Part shown: piece by piece, positions 1-6,931 of the stretch
How positions within the stretch are numbered: the stretch's first letter is position 1
Layout: every line of letters starts with the position of its first letter
Position numbers and translations under genes: made by a program
Origin: Alphaproteobacteria bacterium
Lineage (GTDB): Bacteria > Pseudomonadota > Alphaproteobacteria > Sphingomonadales > Emcibacteraceae
Length of the DNA: 64,000 nt
Direction of reading: 5' to 3'
Assembly: GCA_030428615.1 (NCBI GenBank)
Contig: JAUIDN010000007.1
Location: 1 to 64,000, forward strand
Notes under the pieces: model-generated
Told to the model about the DNA's origin: nothing
Databases searched by the model: none
What the model saw: only the letters and a program-made list of their open reading frames with translations

Positions 1-1
1 G

Positions 2-61
2 GATTTCCTTAATTGGTATAAAGATTGGCGGGAACCTTATTTTGCACTCAATACAATTTAA
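2..61 (+). CDS. possible C-terminal end of a protein cut by the left edge
   Basis: One plus-strand frame is open from the first complete codon to a TAA at 59-61. It encodes 19 residues ending in WREPYFALNTI. The aromatic-rich composition looks protein-like, but a run this short can be open by chance. No family can be assigned. Confidence 0.2.
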   Translation, partial: DFLNWYKDWREPYFALNTI

Positions 62-331
62 AATGTATGTGCAATTTAGATCAGAAACAGAGATTAAAAA
101 AAATGGTTTTGTATCTATATCCAATTCATCACCTTCTCTAATTTGAATGTCCGCTTCGGGTCGGAGGCAGATACTCGAATAACGATTTGATTGTTCAAGA
201 TTGGTAGTCGGGTAGCTCTCTATTTTAACACGGTTTATAAGGTTTAGATGTTGGAAGTTTGGTTAAATTTAATATTTGATCCCATTTTTACTCAATCTTT
301 GTTATGCTTTTAGTATTCAAAAGGAAAAAAC
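62..331. other. AT-rich intergenic stretch
   Basis: I see no open frame of useful length on either strand here. The stretch contains one copy of the dispersed palindromic repeat (147-174). Its last 60 bases are very AT-rich and probably carry the promoter of the small gene at 332, but I cannot name a convincing -35/-10 pair. Confidence 0.4.
147..174 (+). repeat. dispersed palindromic repeat, copy 1
   Basis: The core reads GTCCGCTTCGGGTCGG followed by AGGCAGAT. The outer bases can pair as an imperfect hairpin (CCGCTT against a degenerate AAGCGG). Two further copies lie in the same orientation at 1659-1686 and 2268-2295. From memory, motifs of this kind are scattered through many proteobacterial genomes; no function is known to me. 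Confidence 0.6.
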
Positions 332-508
332 ATGATTGTTAAAATATTATATTATAAAGATAATAAACTGCAAGAAAGCGCATCTTATAATGGCGCTGGT
401 AATTTAATAAAAACTATAGCTAAGAACCGTAAAAATATTCATGGTTGTAATAGAGTAGATGTTGTTAATAATAACAACGATGTCACCATTTGGTGGACAG
501 GGACATAA
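332..508 (+). CDS. small AT-rich protein, 58 aa
   Basis: An ATG at 332 is preceded by AAAGGAAAAAAC, a good Shine-Dalgarno sequence (AAGGA, about 7 nt spacing), and the frame stops at TAA 506-508. The product begins MIVKILYYKDNKLQESA and ends TIWWTGT. It is rich in Asn and Lys and has no signal peptide or membrane segment. Codons are much more AT-rich than in the core genes further right, which suggests acquired DNA. I do not recognise a family. The ribosome site and the protein-like end make it more likely real than not. Confidence 0.5.
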   Translation: MIVKILYYKDNKLQESASYNGAGNLIKTIAKNRKNIHGCNRVDVVNNNNDVTIWWTGT

Positions 509-554
509 ACCCTACAATTGAAACTTAAGCCATTATACGGGTTTTACGCTGTCC

Positions 555-764
555 TTAACCAGAACGGGCTGCACCGCGTCTAGAAGCCGCCGAGTTGGGT
601 ATGTTTTTGCCCCCGTCACTTTTACCGCCTTTATTTAATTGTGTGTTAAATTTAGCCGTATTGTTTTTTTGCTCCGCGATAACTGCGGGAGTTGGATTTA
701 AGCCCGTCTCGTGCGCTCGGGCTAATCTTTTTTTCTTACGTTCACGTGCTCTGGCTTTACTCAT
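555..764 (-). CDS. small highly basic protein, 69 aa
   Basis: The N-terminus MSKARARERKKKRLARAHE is a dense Arg/Lys stretch, followed by a polar Asn/Gly/Ser-rich low-complexity tail ending AASRRGAARSG. There are no Cys residues and no hydrophobic segment. Short basic proteins of this style occur as unassigned conserved proteins in alphaproteobacteria and may bind nucleic acid, but that is inference. An AGAGAG sequence about 10 nt upstream could serve as the ribosome site. The opposite strand also has an open frame across this stretch, but its product is hydrophobic and Ser/Leu-rich with no ribosome site. Confidence 0.55.
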   Translation of the reverse strand: MSKARARERKKKRLARAHETGLNPTPAVIAEQKNNTAKFNTQLNKGGKSDGGKNIPNSAASRRGAARSG

Positions 765-900
765 CCGTCAGGTCTCTCTTTTTTGGTTAGTGCATACACT
801 ATCCTATATTCGCACAAAAGAGAAGAGAGGCATGTTTTGTTTTACTGAATGATTGCTTTTGACCCAATGCAGTCGTTGAAAACTGTCTTTATATCACTTA

Positions 901-1479
901 TTAAGTGCTATCCAGCAAAGCAGGTTTTGAAACGGGTTTGCCGTCCTTCTTAAAAAACGGCGAGGGATTATGTTTTCCCTGCAGGCGCCAAATAATTAAT
1001 TTCCAAAATACTCGAAGAGTCGTAAAGAACGGAAAACCTTTGTTATAACGCTCGGGAGGAAGCTCTTTTTTGGCATAATTACCTTGCACAAAGGTGCGAA
1101 TAGGGCCGAGGTTTTGATCGCGTAACCCTTGGTCGTCCATGATGTTATGAATAACGCCGATAAACGCAAATCCGGCGCCGAGGGTATTGCCGATCGGGGT
1201 GTTGCAACACCCAGTGTACCAGCGGTAGAGGCCTTTTTTCGTAAGTCTCACGCAGCGCAATTGATCGCTACCTTCGGTAAATTCCATCTGTGACGGTGTC
1301 ATTTGAAAAATATCGGTGCCACCATATTCATCGAGAATTGTTGCTTCCTGTCCAAGATATCTGGCGAAAGCCTGACAATCGTCGCAGTAGCACATTGCCC
1401 GAATACCGTTTTGCGGCGTTACATCATGTGCTACGCCTCTTACCTGACCGCAGCGACACTTAAGTGGAATATCTACCAT
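901..1479 (-). CDS. DUF6151 family protein (GFA/CENP-V-like zinc fold)
   Basis: The 192-residue product carries an N-terminal CRCGQVRG motif, then CYCDDCQAFARYLG, then RWYTGCCNTPIGNT. I recognise this pattern from DUF6151, a relative of the glutathione-dependent formaldehyde-activating (GFA) zinc fold. The paired Cys residues (CxC, CxxC and CC) are expected to bind zinc. The frame stays open to 1542, but the ATG at 1479 has a clean AAGGAAGAAC ribosome site, so I start there. The enzymatic role of DUF6151 is not established. It stands alone, with about 200 bases free upstream. Confidence 0.8.
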   Translation of the reverse strand: MVDIPLKCRCGQVRGVAHDVTPQNGIRAMCYCDDCQAFARYLGQEATILDEYGGTDIFQMTPSQMEFTEGSDQLRCVRLTKKGLYRWYTGCCNTPIGNTLGAGFAFIGVIHNIMDDQGLRDQNLGPIRTFVQGNYAKKELPPERYNKGFPFFTTLRVFWKLIIWRLQGKHNPSPFFKKDGKPVSKPALLDST

Positions 1480-1658
1480 AGTTCTTCCTTTGAAATTATG
1501 ATGCTGGCAAGTATCTCGGGTGAATTTAGTTTTCAAATCCACTGATCCAGATAGGTTTCAGATTTTTCATCGCTACCTCGTTATTTCCTGCTTAGCTGGC
1601 AGAAGTATATTTCCACTTTATCTAGTAGTCTAGATGAGAAATGACGCCTAACACGTGA

Positions 1659-1686
1659 ACGGCTGCTTCGGGTCGGATGCGGTCAT
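1659..1686 (+). repeat. dispersed palindromic repeat, copy 2
   Basis: The core GCTGCTTCGGGTCGGATGCGG matches copies 1 and 3 through TTCGGGTCGGA. It has the same orientation as the others. The stop codon of the minus-strand lipoprotein gene (TGA, read from 1683-1685) lies inside its right end. Confidence 0.65.
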
Positions 1687-2132
1687 CCTATATAGCGATT
1701 GGTTGAATAAACTGCTCTGTGGCAACTAGCGCAAGCCCCTGAGATGCGGCCAGCCATGTAATATCGGTACCGCTCGGCATCCCTTTTAGCCATTCTCACG
1801 TCAGAAAGTAATCTGTCCAGATGTTCTAACAAGAACGGATGCCTAGAGTTGAGATCGCTTGGTTGAAGTGTCTGCGCTATACGTTCGATATTGCGAAGAC
1901 TATCGACGATAGATTGCTGGGGAAGCGGTTCTTCAACATGTTCAGCAACAAGATAACTATCGAGCACCTGCAACTCAAATGCAAACTCGTGCATACGAGA
2001 GCGGAATTTCTGATCATCGGCGTAGTCGAAGGCGGGTGCATCGGTCACCTGAGCATAGTTGCCGATATTATTGCCGCAAGCAGTTGATAGTAGACACACA
2101 AAAATTCCAATCATTACAGATAAATACTTCAT
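1683..2132 (-). CDS. lipoprotein with C-terminal cytochrome-c-type haem motif
   Basis: The 149-residue product starts with a lipoprotein signal (MKYLSVMIGIFVCLLSTAC) whose lipobox LSTAC puts the lipidated Cys at residue 19. The middle is largely helical by composition. Near the C-terminus is CASCHRAVYSTNRYIG, a CxxCH covalent haem-c site. Helical domains with the haem site at the C-terminus are typical of cytochrome c' and cytochrome b562-like four-helix bundles, so a membrane-anchored periplasmic monohaem cytochrome is likely. The electron partner is unknown, and no oxidase or reductase genes lie nearby. The stop codon falls within a dispersed repeat. Confidence 0.65.
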   Translation of the reverse strand: MKYLSVMIGIFVCLLSTACGNNIGNYAQVTDAPAFDYADDQKFRSRMHEFAFELQVLDSYLVAEHVEEPLPQQSIVDSLRNIERIAQTLQPSDLNSRHPFLLEHLDRLLSDVRMAKRDAERYRYYMAGRISGACASCHRAVYSTNRYIG

Positions 2133-2267
2133 TTCAAACTTTCGTTTTGCAGATCGTAATAAGAGTTAAATTAGGCGAATTATACTGCTGTTTAGGGACT
2201 AGTGGAATGATTTGGGTCAAATATCGACTAAATATGTTAAAGGCAGTAATTATTCTAAATATCTGAA

Positions 2268-2295
2268 AACGTCCGCTTTGGGTCGGAAGCAGTCA
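2268..2295 (+). repeat. dispersed palindromic repeat, copy 3
   Basis: The core is GTCCGCTTTGGGTCGG followed by AAGCAGTC, giving the best arm pairing of the three copies (CCGCTT with AAGCAG). The TGA stop of xerC on the minus strand (2293-2295) overlaps its right end, just as copy 2 supplies the stop of the preceding gene. Confidence 0.65.
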
Positions 2296-3249
2296 TTTCT
2301 TCGCGGAGGGATGAGCATTATTATAAACGTCCAATAAATAGGCCGTATCCACATCTGTATAATGCTGGGTGGTGCTGAGATCCGCATGACCCAGAAGTTC
2401 CTGAATGGTCCTAAGGTCGCCGCCCGCCGTCAGCAAATGTGTGGCAAAGCTATGGCGTAGAGCGTGCGGCGTGGCGCTGGACGGAAGACCCAGAGCAATA
2501 CGAATTTTTTGCATGGCAAGTTGCACATTTCTGGCGTTCAGGCGTTTGCCGCGCACACCGATAAACAGTGCTTCCCCGCGTTCAAGCTTTTTGGGGCAGG
2601 CCCGGACATAATTATCAATTGCTTCAACGACCGCGGGCAGAAGCGGGACAAGCCGTTCTTTATTGCGTTTGCCGCGCACGGTCATGATATCCCCCTTATC
2701 CAGGTCGCCGACATTCAGGCTCAGGGCTTCCGCCACCCGAAGCCCGCATCCGTAAAGAAGCGTCAGCACCGCAATATCGCGAAGCGCCACCCAGTCATGT
2801 ACCGCAGGGGCGGAAAAATCCCCGACTTCATTAATGGTTCGTTTTGCGGCTTGCTCACTGATGGGTCTTGGCAGGCGTTTTTTAAGTTTCGGGCTGCTGA
2901 CTGCATCAATGGCGTCGTTTTTCACGCTGCCTGTTCGGCGCATAAATTTATAAAAAGCCCGTACCGCGCTAAAGGCGCGGGCCATACTTGCGGCGCTTAG
3001 CCCCTCTCGTCGTCTGGCGGCAAGATAGCTTCTGAAATCGGCGGGTTTTAATCCGGCGAGGTCGGATTTATCCGGCGATTTACCCAGATATTCCGACAAA
3101 AAAGACAAAAAGTAGGTGACATCACGAAGATAAGCTTCATGGGTGTGTTTTGAAACGCGCTTTTCGGAAATCAGGTGATCCTGCCACTGATTTAAAAGCG
3201 GGCGAATGTTCGGGTATAAGCTATCGTCTAATTTTCCCGTTTGAGCCAT
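2293..3249 (-). CDS. xerC: tyrosine recombinase XerC
   Basis: XerC with XerD resolves chromosome dimers at dif during division. Numbering from the GTG at 3261, the protein has an N-terminal SAM-like DNA-binding domain (about residues 18-110) and a C-terminal catalytic domain. The full active-site set is visible: R175 (GCGLRVAE), K198, H266 and R269 (HALRH), H292 (LLGHADLS) and nucleophile Y301 (TQHYTDV). Length is about 320 residues, normal for the family. Start choice is uncertain: ATG 3249 or GTG 3261, neither with a clear ribosome site. Both overlap the end of the upstream DUF484 gene, implying translational coupling. XerD remains an alternative, but DUF484 linkage favours XerC. Confidence 0.9.
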   Translation of the reverse strand: MAQTGKLDDSLYPNIRPLLNQWQDHLISEKRVSKHTHEAYLRDVTYFLSFLSEYLGKSPDKSDLAGLKPADFRSYLAARRREGLSAASMARAFSAVRAFYKFMRRTGSVKNDAIDAVSSPKLKKRLPRPISEQAAKRTINEVGDFSAPAVHDWVALRDIAVLTLLYGCGLRVAEALSLNVGDLDKGDIMTVRGKRNKERLVPLLPAVVEAIDNYVRACPKKLERGEALFIGVRGKRLNARNVQLAMQKIRIALGLPSSATPHALRHSFATHLLTAGGDLRTIQELLGHADLSTTQHYTDVDTAYLLDVYNNAHPSAKK

Positions 3250-3932
3250 TGGACCAGGCACTTATGAAATGATTTTCCAAGAAAACGCAGAAGTTCCGTC
3301 CCCTGACCCGGGTAGAACATATCCGCTTCACGGCTTCCAAACGCGAGGATTCCCGGCGAGTTAAGCTTGGTTTCGGGAATTTTGATCAGCGCTTCGGCCT
3401 TGATCAGGGGTTTTGCCGGGCCAAATATATCTTCCGACACTTCGACATCACCGCGAAGCTGGACAATATCATCTTTTCCCAAATAGCTATCAACGCACCC
3501 TTTTGGAATTTCCGATACCTCCCTCAGCGGCGGTACTTTTATAGTATGACCCGCTTCAAAACAGATACGGATGACGTCAATATGAAGATTATCGGCCCAG
3601 TCCTGCGTGACGATATGCCCAAGCTGCGATGCATCATGAATATCAAGCAAACCAAGCACCGCTTCGTGCACCTGAACCTGCGTGGTCAGATTGTTGCGTG
3701 ATGTATCAATCAAATGCCCCTGACTATATTTAAGATCTTCAAGATTACGTTTGATTTTTTCGATCATCATATTCTGAAAGTCGACAACCTCATCGTCGCT
3801 CGACCTGTTTGGTGGCGTCAGAACGTTGAATAGATCAGGATTCTCAATAAGGAAATCCGGGTGGCGCTTCAGAAAGTTTTTAACGGTCGAAGGGTCAATT
3901 TCATTTTCGGTCTTTTGTTTCTTTTCTGACAT
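3228..3932 (-). CDS. DUF484 family protein
   Basis: The 234-residue product has the typical DUF484 opening (VKNFLKRHPDFLIENPDLF), followed by a basic, helical linker and a GAF-like domain (about residues 85-225) ending in LGKSFHKCLVQWL. The family is commonly encoded directly upstream of xerC in proteobacteria, and that arrangement holds here with the reading frames overlapping. A role with XerC in chromosome handling is assumed from linkage only. It sits 3 bases after the aldolase gene, so all three genes probably share one transcript. Confidence 0.85.
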   Translation of the reverse strand: MSEKKQKTENEIDPSTVKNFLKRHPDFLIENPDLFNVLTPPNRSSDDEVVDFQNMMIEKIKRNLEDLKYSQGHLIDTSRNNLTTQVQVHEAVLGLLDIHDASQLGHIVTQDWADNLHIDVIRICFEAGHTIKVPPLREVSEIPKGCVDSYLGKDDIVQLRGDVEVSEDIFGPAKPLIKAEALIKIPETKLNSPGILAFGSREADMFYPGQGTELLRFLGKSFHKCLVQWLKREN

Positions 3933-3935
3933 TTT

Positions 3936-4592
3936 TTAGTCCGTGATGGATTGCCCGGTTTTATTCCAGTCTGCGATAAAAGCGGCCAGGCCGCTATCCG
4001 TAAGGGGATGTTTAAACAGCTGATGAACCACTTTCGGCGGGATTGTTGCGACGTCCGCGCCGATAAGCGCACTGTCCAGTATATGCAGATTATGACGGGT
4101 ACTGGCGACAAGAATTTCCGTGCTGAAATTATAATTATCATAAATAATTCGGATTTCTTCGATAAGCGCCATGCCGCTTTGCCCGACATCGTCGTGGCGG
4201 CCAACAAAGGGGGAAATGAACGAGGCGCCGGCCTTGGCGGCAAGCAGGGCTTGACTTGCTGAAAAACAAAGGGTGACATTGACCATTTTTCCCTGATCGG
4301 TGAAATGCTTACAGGCTTTAAGCCCGTCGGGTGTAAGCGGCACTTTCAGGCAAACATTATCAGCAATGTCATATAAAACGGCAGCTTCGCGAACCATCGT
4401 TTCATAATCGGTTGCGGCGACTTCAGCGCTGACCGGTCCATCGACAAGATCACAAATTTCCTTCGTCACTTCGATTATGTTGCGGCCAGACTTTAGAATA
4501 AGCGATGGGTTGGTGGTGACACCATCCACAAGCCCCAATTCAACAAGAGGTCTGATTTCGTCAATCTCTGCAGTGTCGATAAAAAACTTCAT
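3936..4592 (-). CDS. transaldolase / fructose-6-phosphate aldolase-like protein
   Basis: The 218-residue product is a short TIM-barrel of the TalC/FSA/MipB group, which makes or cleaves a dihydroxyacetone unit with sugar phosphates. [19 protein letters not shown] and LVASTRH are family hallmarks. The Schiff-base lysine is K83 in CLKVPLT. Alphaproteobacteria usually use this short form as their transaldolase in the pentose-phosphate pathway, so transaldolase activity is more likely than strict FSA activity; sequence alone does not settle it. It is divergent from priA and first in the run leading to DUF484 and xerC. Confidence 0.85.
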   Translation of the reverse strand: MKFFIDTAEIDEIRPLVELGLVDGVTTNPSLILKSGRNIIEVTKEICDLVDGPVSAEVAATDYETMVREAAVLYDIADNVCLKVPLTPDGLKACKHFTDQGKMVNVTLCFSASQALLAAKAGASFISPFVGRHDDVGQSGMALIEEIRIIYDNYNFSTEILVASTRHNLHILDSALIGADVATIPPKVVHQLFKHPLTDSGLAAFIADWNKTGQSITD

Positions 4593-4732
4593 ATTTTGTA
4601 ATCCTTCGGTAGATAAATATTTAAAAAGCTGATTTTGTCTTTTGTGCCCCGATTTCAGCTTTTGTGCAAGGGTATATTACGATAATGTAGCCGCAACGAG
4701 CAACAGATTATAAATGAGCGAGGCCCGACCGG

Positions 4733-6931
4733 TTGTCAGAACTTTTTCCCAGCCACAGAATCCAAATATTGCTGCCACTCCCTTTAAGTGGTGTGTTTGA
4801 CTATCTGGTTTCGGATGATCTTGATCTTATGGTTGGTGATTTTGTGAAAGTGCCATTGTCAAACCGCGAAGTGCAGGGGGTTGTCTGGGATGTTGCCCCT
4901 GAAGACAGCGATGTACCGCTTGAAAAGCTGAAATATGTCATTGGAAAATCGGAACTGCCGCCGCTGCCGGAATCGCTGAAAATATTCATTGAATGGGTCG
5001 CGGGGTATACCCTTTCACCGCTTGGGTCCGTTCTTAAAATGGCGCTGAGTGTTCCGGCCCGGTTTGATAAACCGAAAACAAAAACTTTTTATAGAATATC
5101 ACCAACGCTTCCGGAAAAATTATCTCCCGCCCGGACACGGGTAGCGCAAGCAGCGCAAACTGATATCCCCACTGATTTGCCAATGTCAGTAAAATCCTGG
5201 TGCGAGATTGCCAATGTTGGGGAGGGCGTCGTCCGCGGTATGATAAAAGCAGGGCAGTTAATCGCATGCCAGGTAAGTGGGGAAGAAGCTTTTTTAAAGC
5301 CGGATATTGAGCTTCAGCGCGCGACGTTATCAAACGACCAGAAGGCGGCAGCCGATCACATTATCCTGCAGCAGAGAAGCGGTACATATAAAGCTATATT
5401 GCTTGAAGGGGTAACCGGAAGCGGAAAAACTGAAGTGTATTTTGAAGCCATAGCAGAAAGCCTGCGCAGTAAAACGGCACAGGTTCTTGTACTGGTGCCG
5501 GAAATTTCACTAACGGCTCAATGGCTTGATCGATTTAAGGAACGCTTCGGCACAGAGCCGATCATATGGCATTCTGAAATGACCCCGGCTCAACGCCGGC
5601 GGGCATGGTGGGCAACCATCCGCGGGGAAGCTCGTGTTATTGTGGGGGCGCGGTCGGCATTGTTTTTACCGCTTCAGGATTTGAAGCTCATTATCGTTGA
5701 CGAGGAGCATTCCACCACCTTCAAGCAGGAAGACGGGGTCATGTATAATGGGCGTGATATGGCTGTTGTCCGGGCAATGCAGGCACATTGCCCTGTTGTT
5801 CTGGCGTCGGCGACGCCGTCACTTGAAACCCTTATCAATGCAGAAAGCGGCAAGTATGACTGGCTTTATCTAGGAGAGCGGCATGGTCCGGCGGAACTTC
5901 CCGAAATGTCATGCATTAATCTGAAAACTCATCCTTTAAAGCCGGGGACCTGGATCAGTGAACCGCTTTATAAGGCGCTAAAGAATAATTATGAACGCGG
6001 CGAACAATCACTGCTTTATCTTAACCGGCGTGGGTATGCGCCCCTTACGCTTTGTCGGTCATGTGGACACAGATTTGAATGCCCGCATTGTTCCGCCTGG
6101 CTTGTCGAGCATCACAAATTCAATCGGCTTGAATGTCATCATTGCGGATTTAACCAGAGAAAACCGGAAAGTTGTCCACAATGTGACGCGAAAGACAGTC
6201 TCGTTGCTGTCGGGCCGGGGGTTGAAAGGGTGGCTGAAGAAATTAAGCTGTTATTTCCGGATGCCCGACTTGCTGTCATGTCCAGTGATGAGATTTCATC
6301 GCCCACAGCGCTGAAGCATATGATCGAACGAATAGAAAATCATGAGGTGGACTTTATCATCGGGACACAGATCGTCACCAAAGGGTATCATTTCCCGATG
6401 CTCACTTTGGTTGGTGTGATTGATGCCGACTTGGGTATGTCGGGCGCGGACCCGCGGGCAGCGGAGAGAACATGGCAGCAATTGGAACAGGTGGCCGGGC
6501 GCGCAGGGCGGGCGGAGCATGCCGGCAGGGTGATTTTTCAAACCTATCAGCCCGAACACCCGGTCCTGCAAGCGCTGGTTTGCGGCGATAAGGATCAGTT
6601 CCTTGAAAAGGAGGCAGCATCAAGGGAAGCCCAAAACCTGCCGCCATATGGCAAGCTCGCGTCAATAATTCTGTCAGGGCCGGACAAAAGCAAAGTTCTG
6701 AATGCATCTAAGGCTTTGGCGCGATTGGCCCCAAACCGTAAAGAAATTACGGTGCTTGGCCCTGTGCCTGCGCCGCTTTCTTACTTACGTGGAAACTACC
6801 GTTACCGTTTTCTGATAAAAGCAAAGTCAAAAGTTAATTTACAGAAAGAAATCAGCGTATGGCTTGAAACACTGCCGTCAAACCGGGGTGTTCGAATTCA
6901 GATCGACATAGATCCTTACAGTTTTTATTAG
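4733..6931 (+). CDS. priA: primosomal protein N' (replication restart helicase PriA)
   Basis: PriA recognises stalled forks and reloads the replisome. The 732-residue product has the N-terminal 3'-end binding domain (LLPLPLSGVFDYLV), Walker A GVTGSGKT at 226-233, a DEEH box, a zinc-binding insertion with four CxxC-type pairs (CRSCGH, CPHC, CHHC, CPQC) and a C-terminal helicase motif (QVAGRAGRAEH). The only in-frame start before the conserved domain is TTG at 4733, with GAGG 9 nt upstream. An ATG at 4714 opens a different frame that closes within 28 codons, so either a TTG start or a small frame error near 4740-4747 must be assumed. The 3' end overlaps the convergent gene by 4 bases. Confidence 0.93.
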   Translation: MSELFPSHRIQILLPLPLSGVFDYLVSDDLDLMVGDFVKVPLSNREVQGVVWDVAPEDSDVPLEKLKYVIGKSELPPLPESLKIFIEWVAGYTLSPLGSVLKMALSVPARFDKPKTKTFYRISPTLPEKLSPARTRVAQAAQTDIPTDLPMSVKSWCEIANVGEGVVRGMIKAGQLIACQVSGEEAFLKPDIELQRATLSNDQKAAADHIILQQRSGTYKAILLEGVTGSGKTEVYFEAIAESLRSKTAQVLVLVPEISLTAQWLDRFKERFGTEPIIWHSEMTPAQRRRAWWATIRGEARVIVGARSALFLPLQDLKLIIVDEEHSTTFKQEDGVMYNGRDMAVVRAMQAHCPVVLASATPSLETLINAESGKYDWLYLGERHGPAELPEMSCINLKTHPLKPGTWISEPLYKALKNNYERGEQSLLYLNRRGYAPLTLCRSCGHRFECPHCSAWLVEHHKFNRLECHHCGFNQRKPESCPQCDAKDSLVAVGPGVERVAEEIKLLFPDARLAVMSSDEISSPTALKHMIERIENHEVDFIIGTQIVTKGYHFPMLTLVGVIDADLGMSGADPRAAERTWQQLEQVAGRAGRAEHAGRVIFQTYQPEHPVLQALVCGDKDQFLEKEAASREAQNLPPYGKLASIILSGPDKSKVLNASKALARLAPNRKEITVLGPVPAPLSYLRGNYRYRFLIKAKSKVNLQKEISVWLETLPSNRGVRIQIDIDPYSFY

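Noticed and set aside
595-852. Plus-strand open frame opposite the small basic protein
   Set aside because: The product is a Leu/Ser-rich stretch with no ribosome site, and it mirrors the basic protein on the other strand.
2464-3000. Long plus-strand frame inside xerC
   Set aside because: It is antisense to the xerC catalytic domain, which has all active-site residues; the frame has no independent support.
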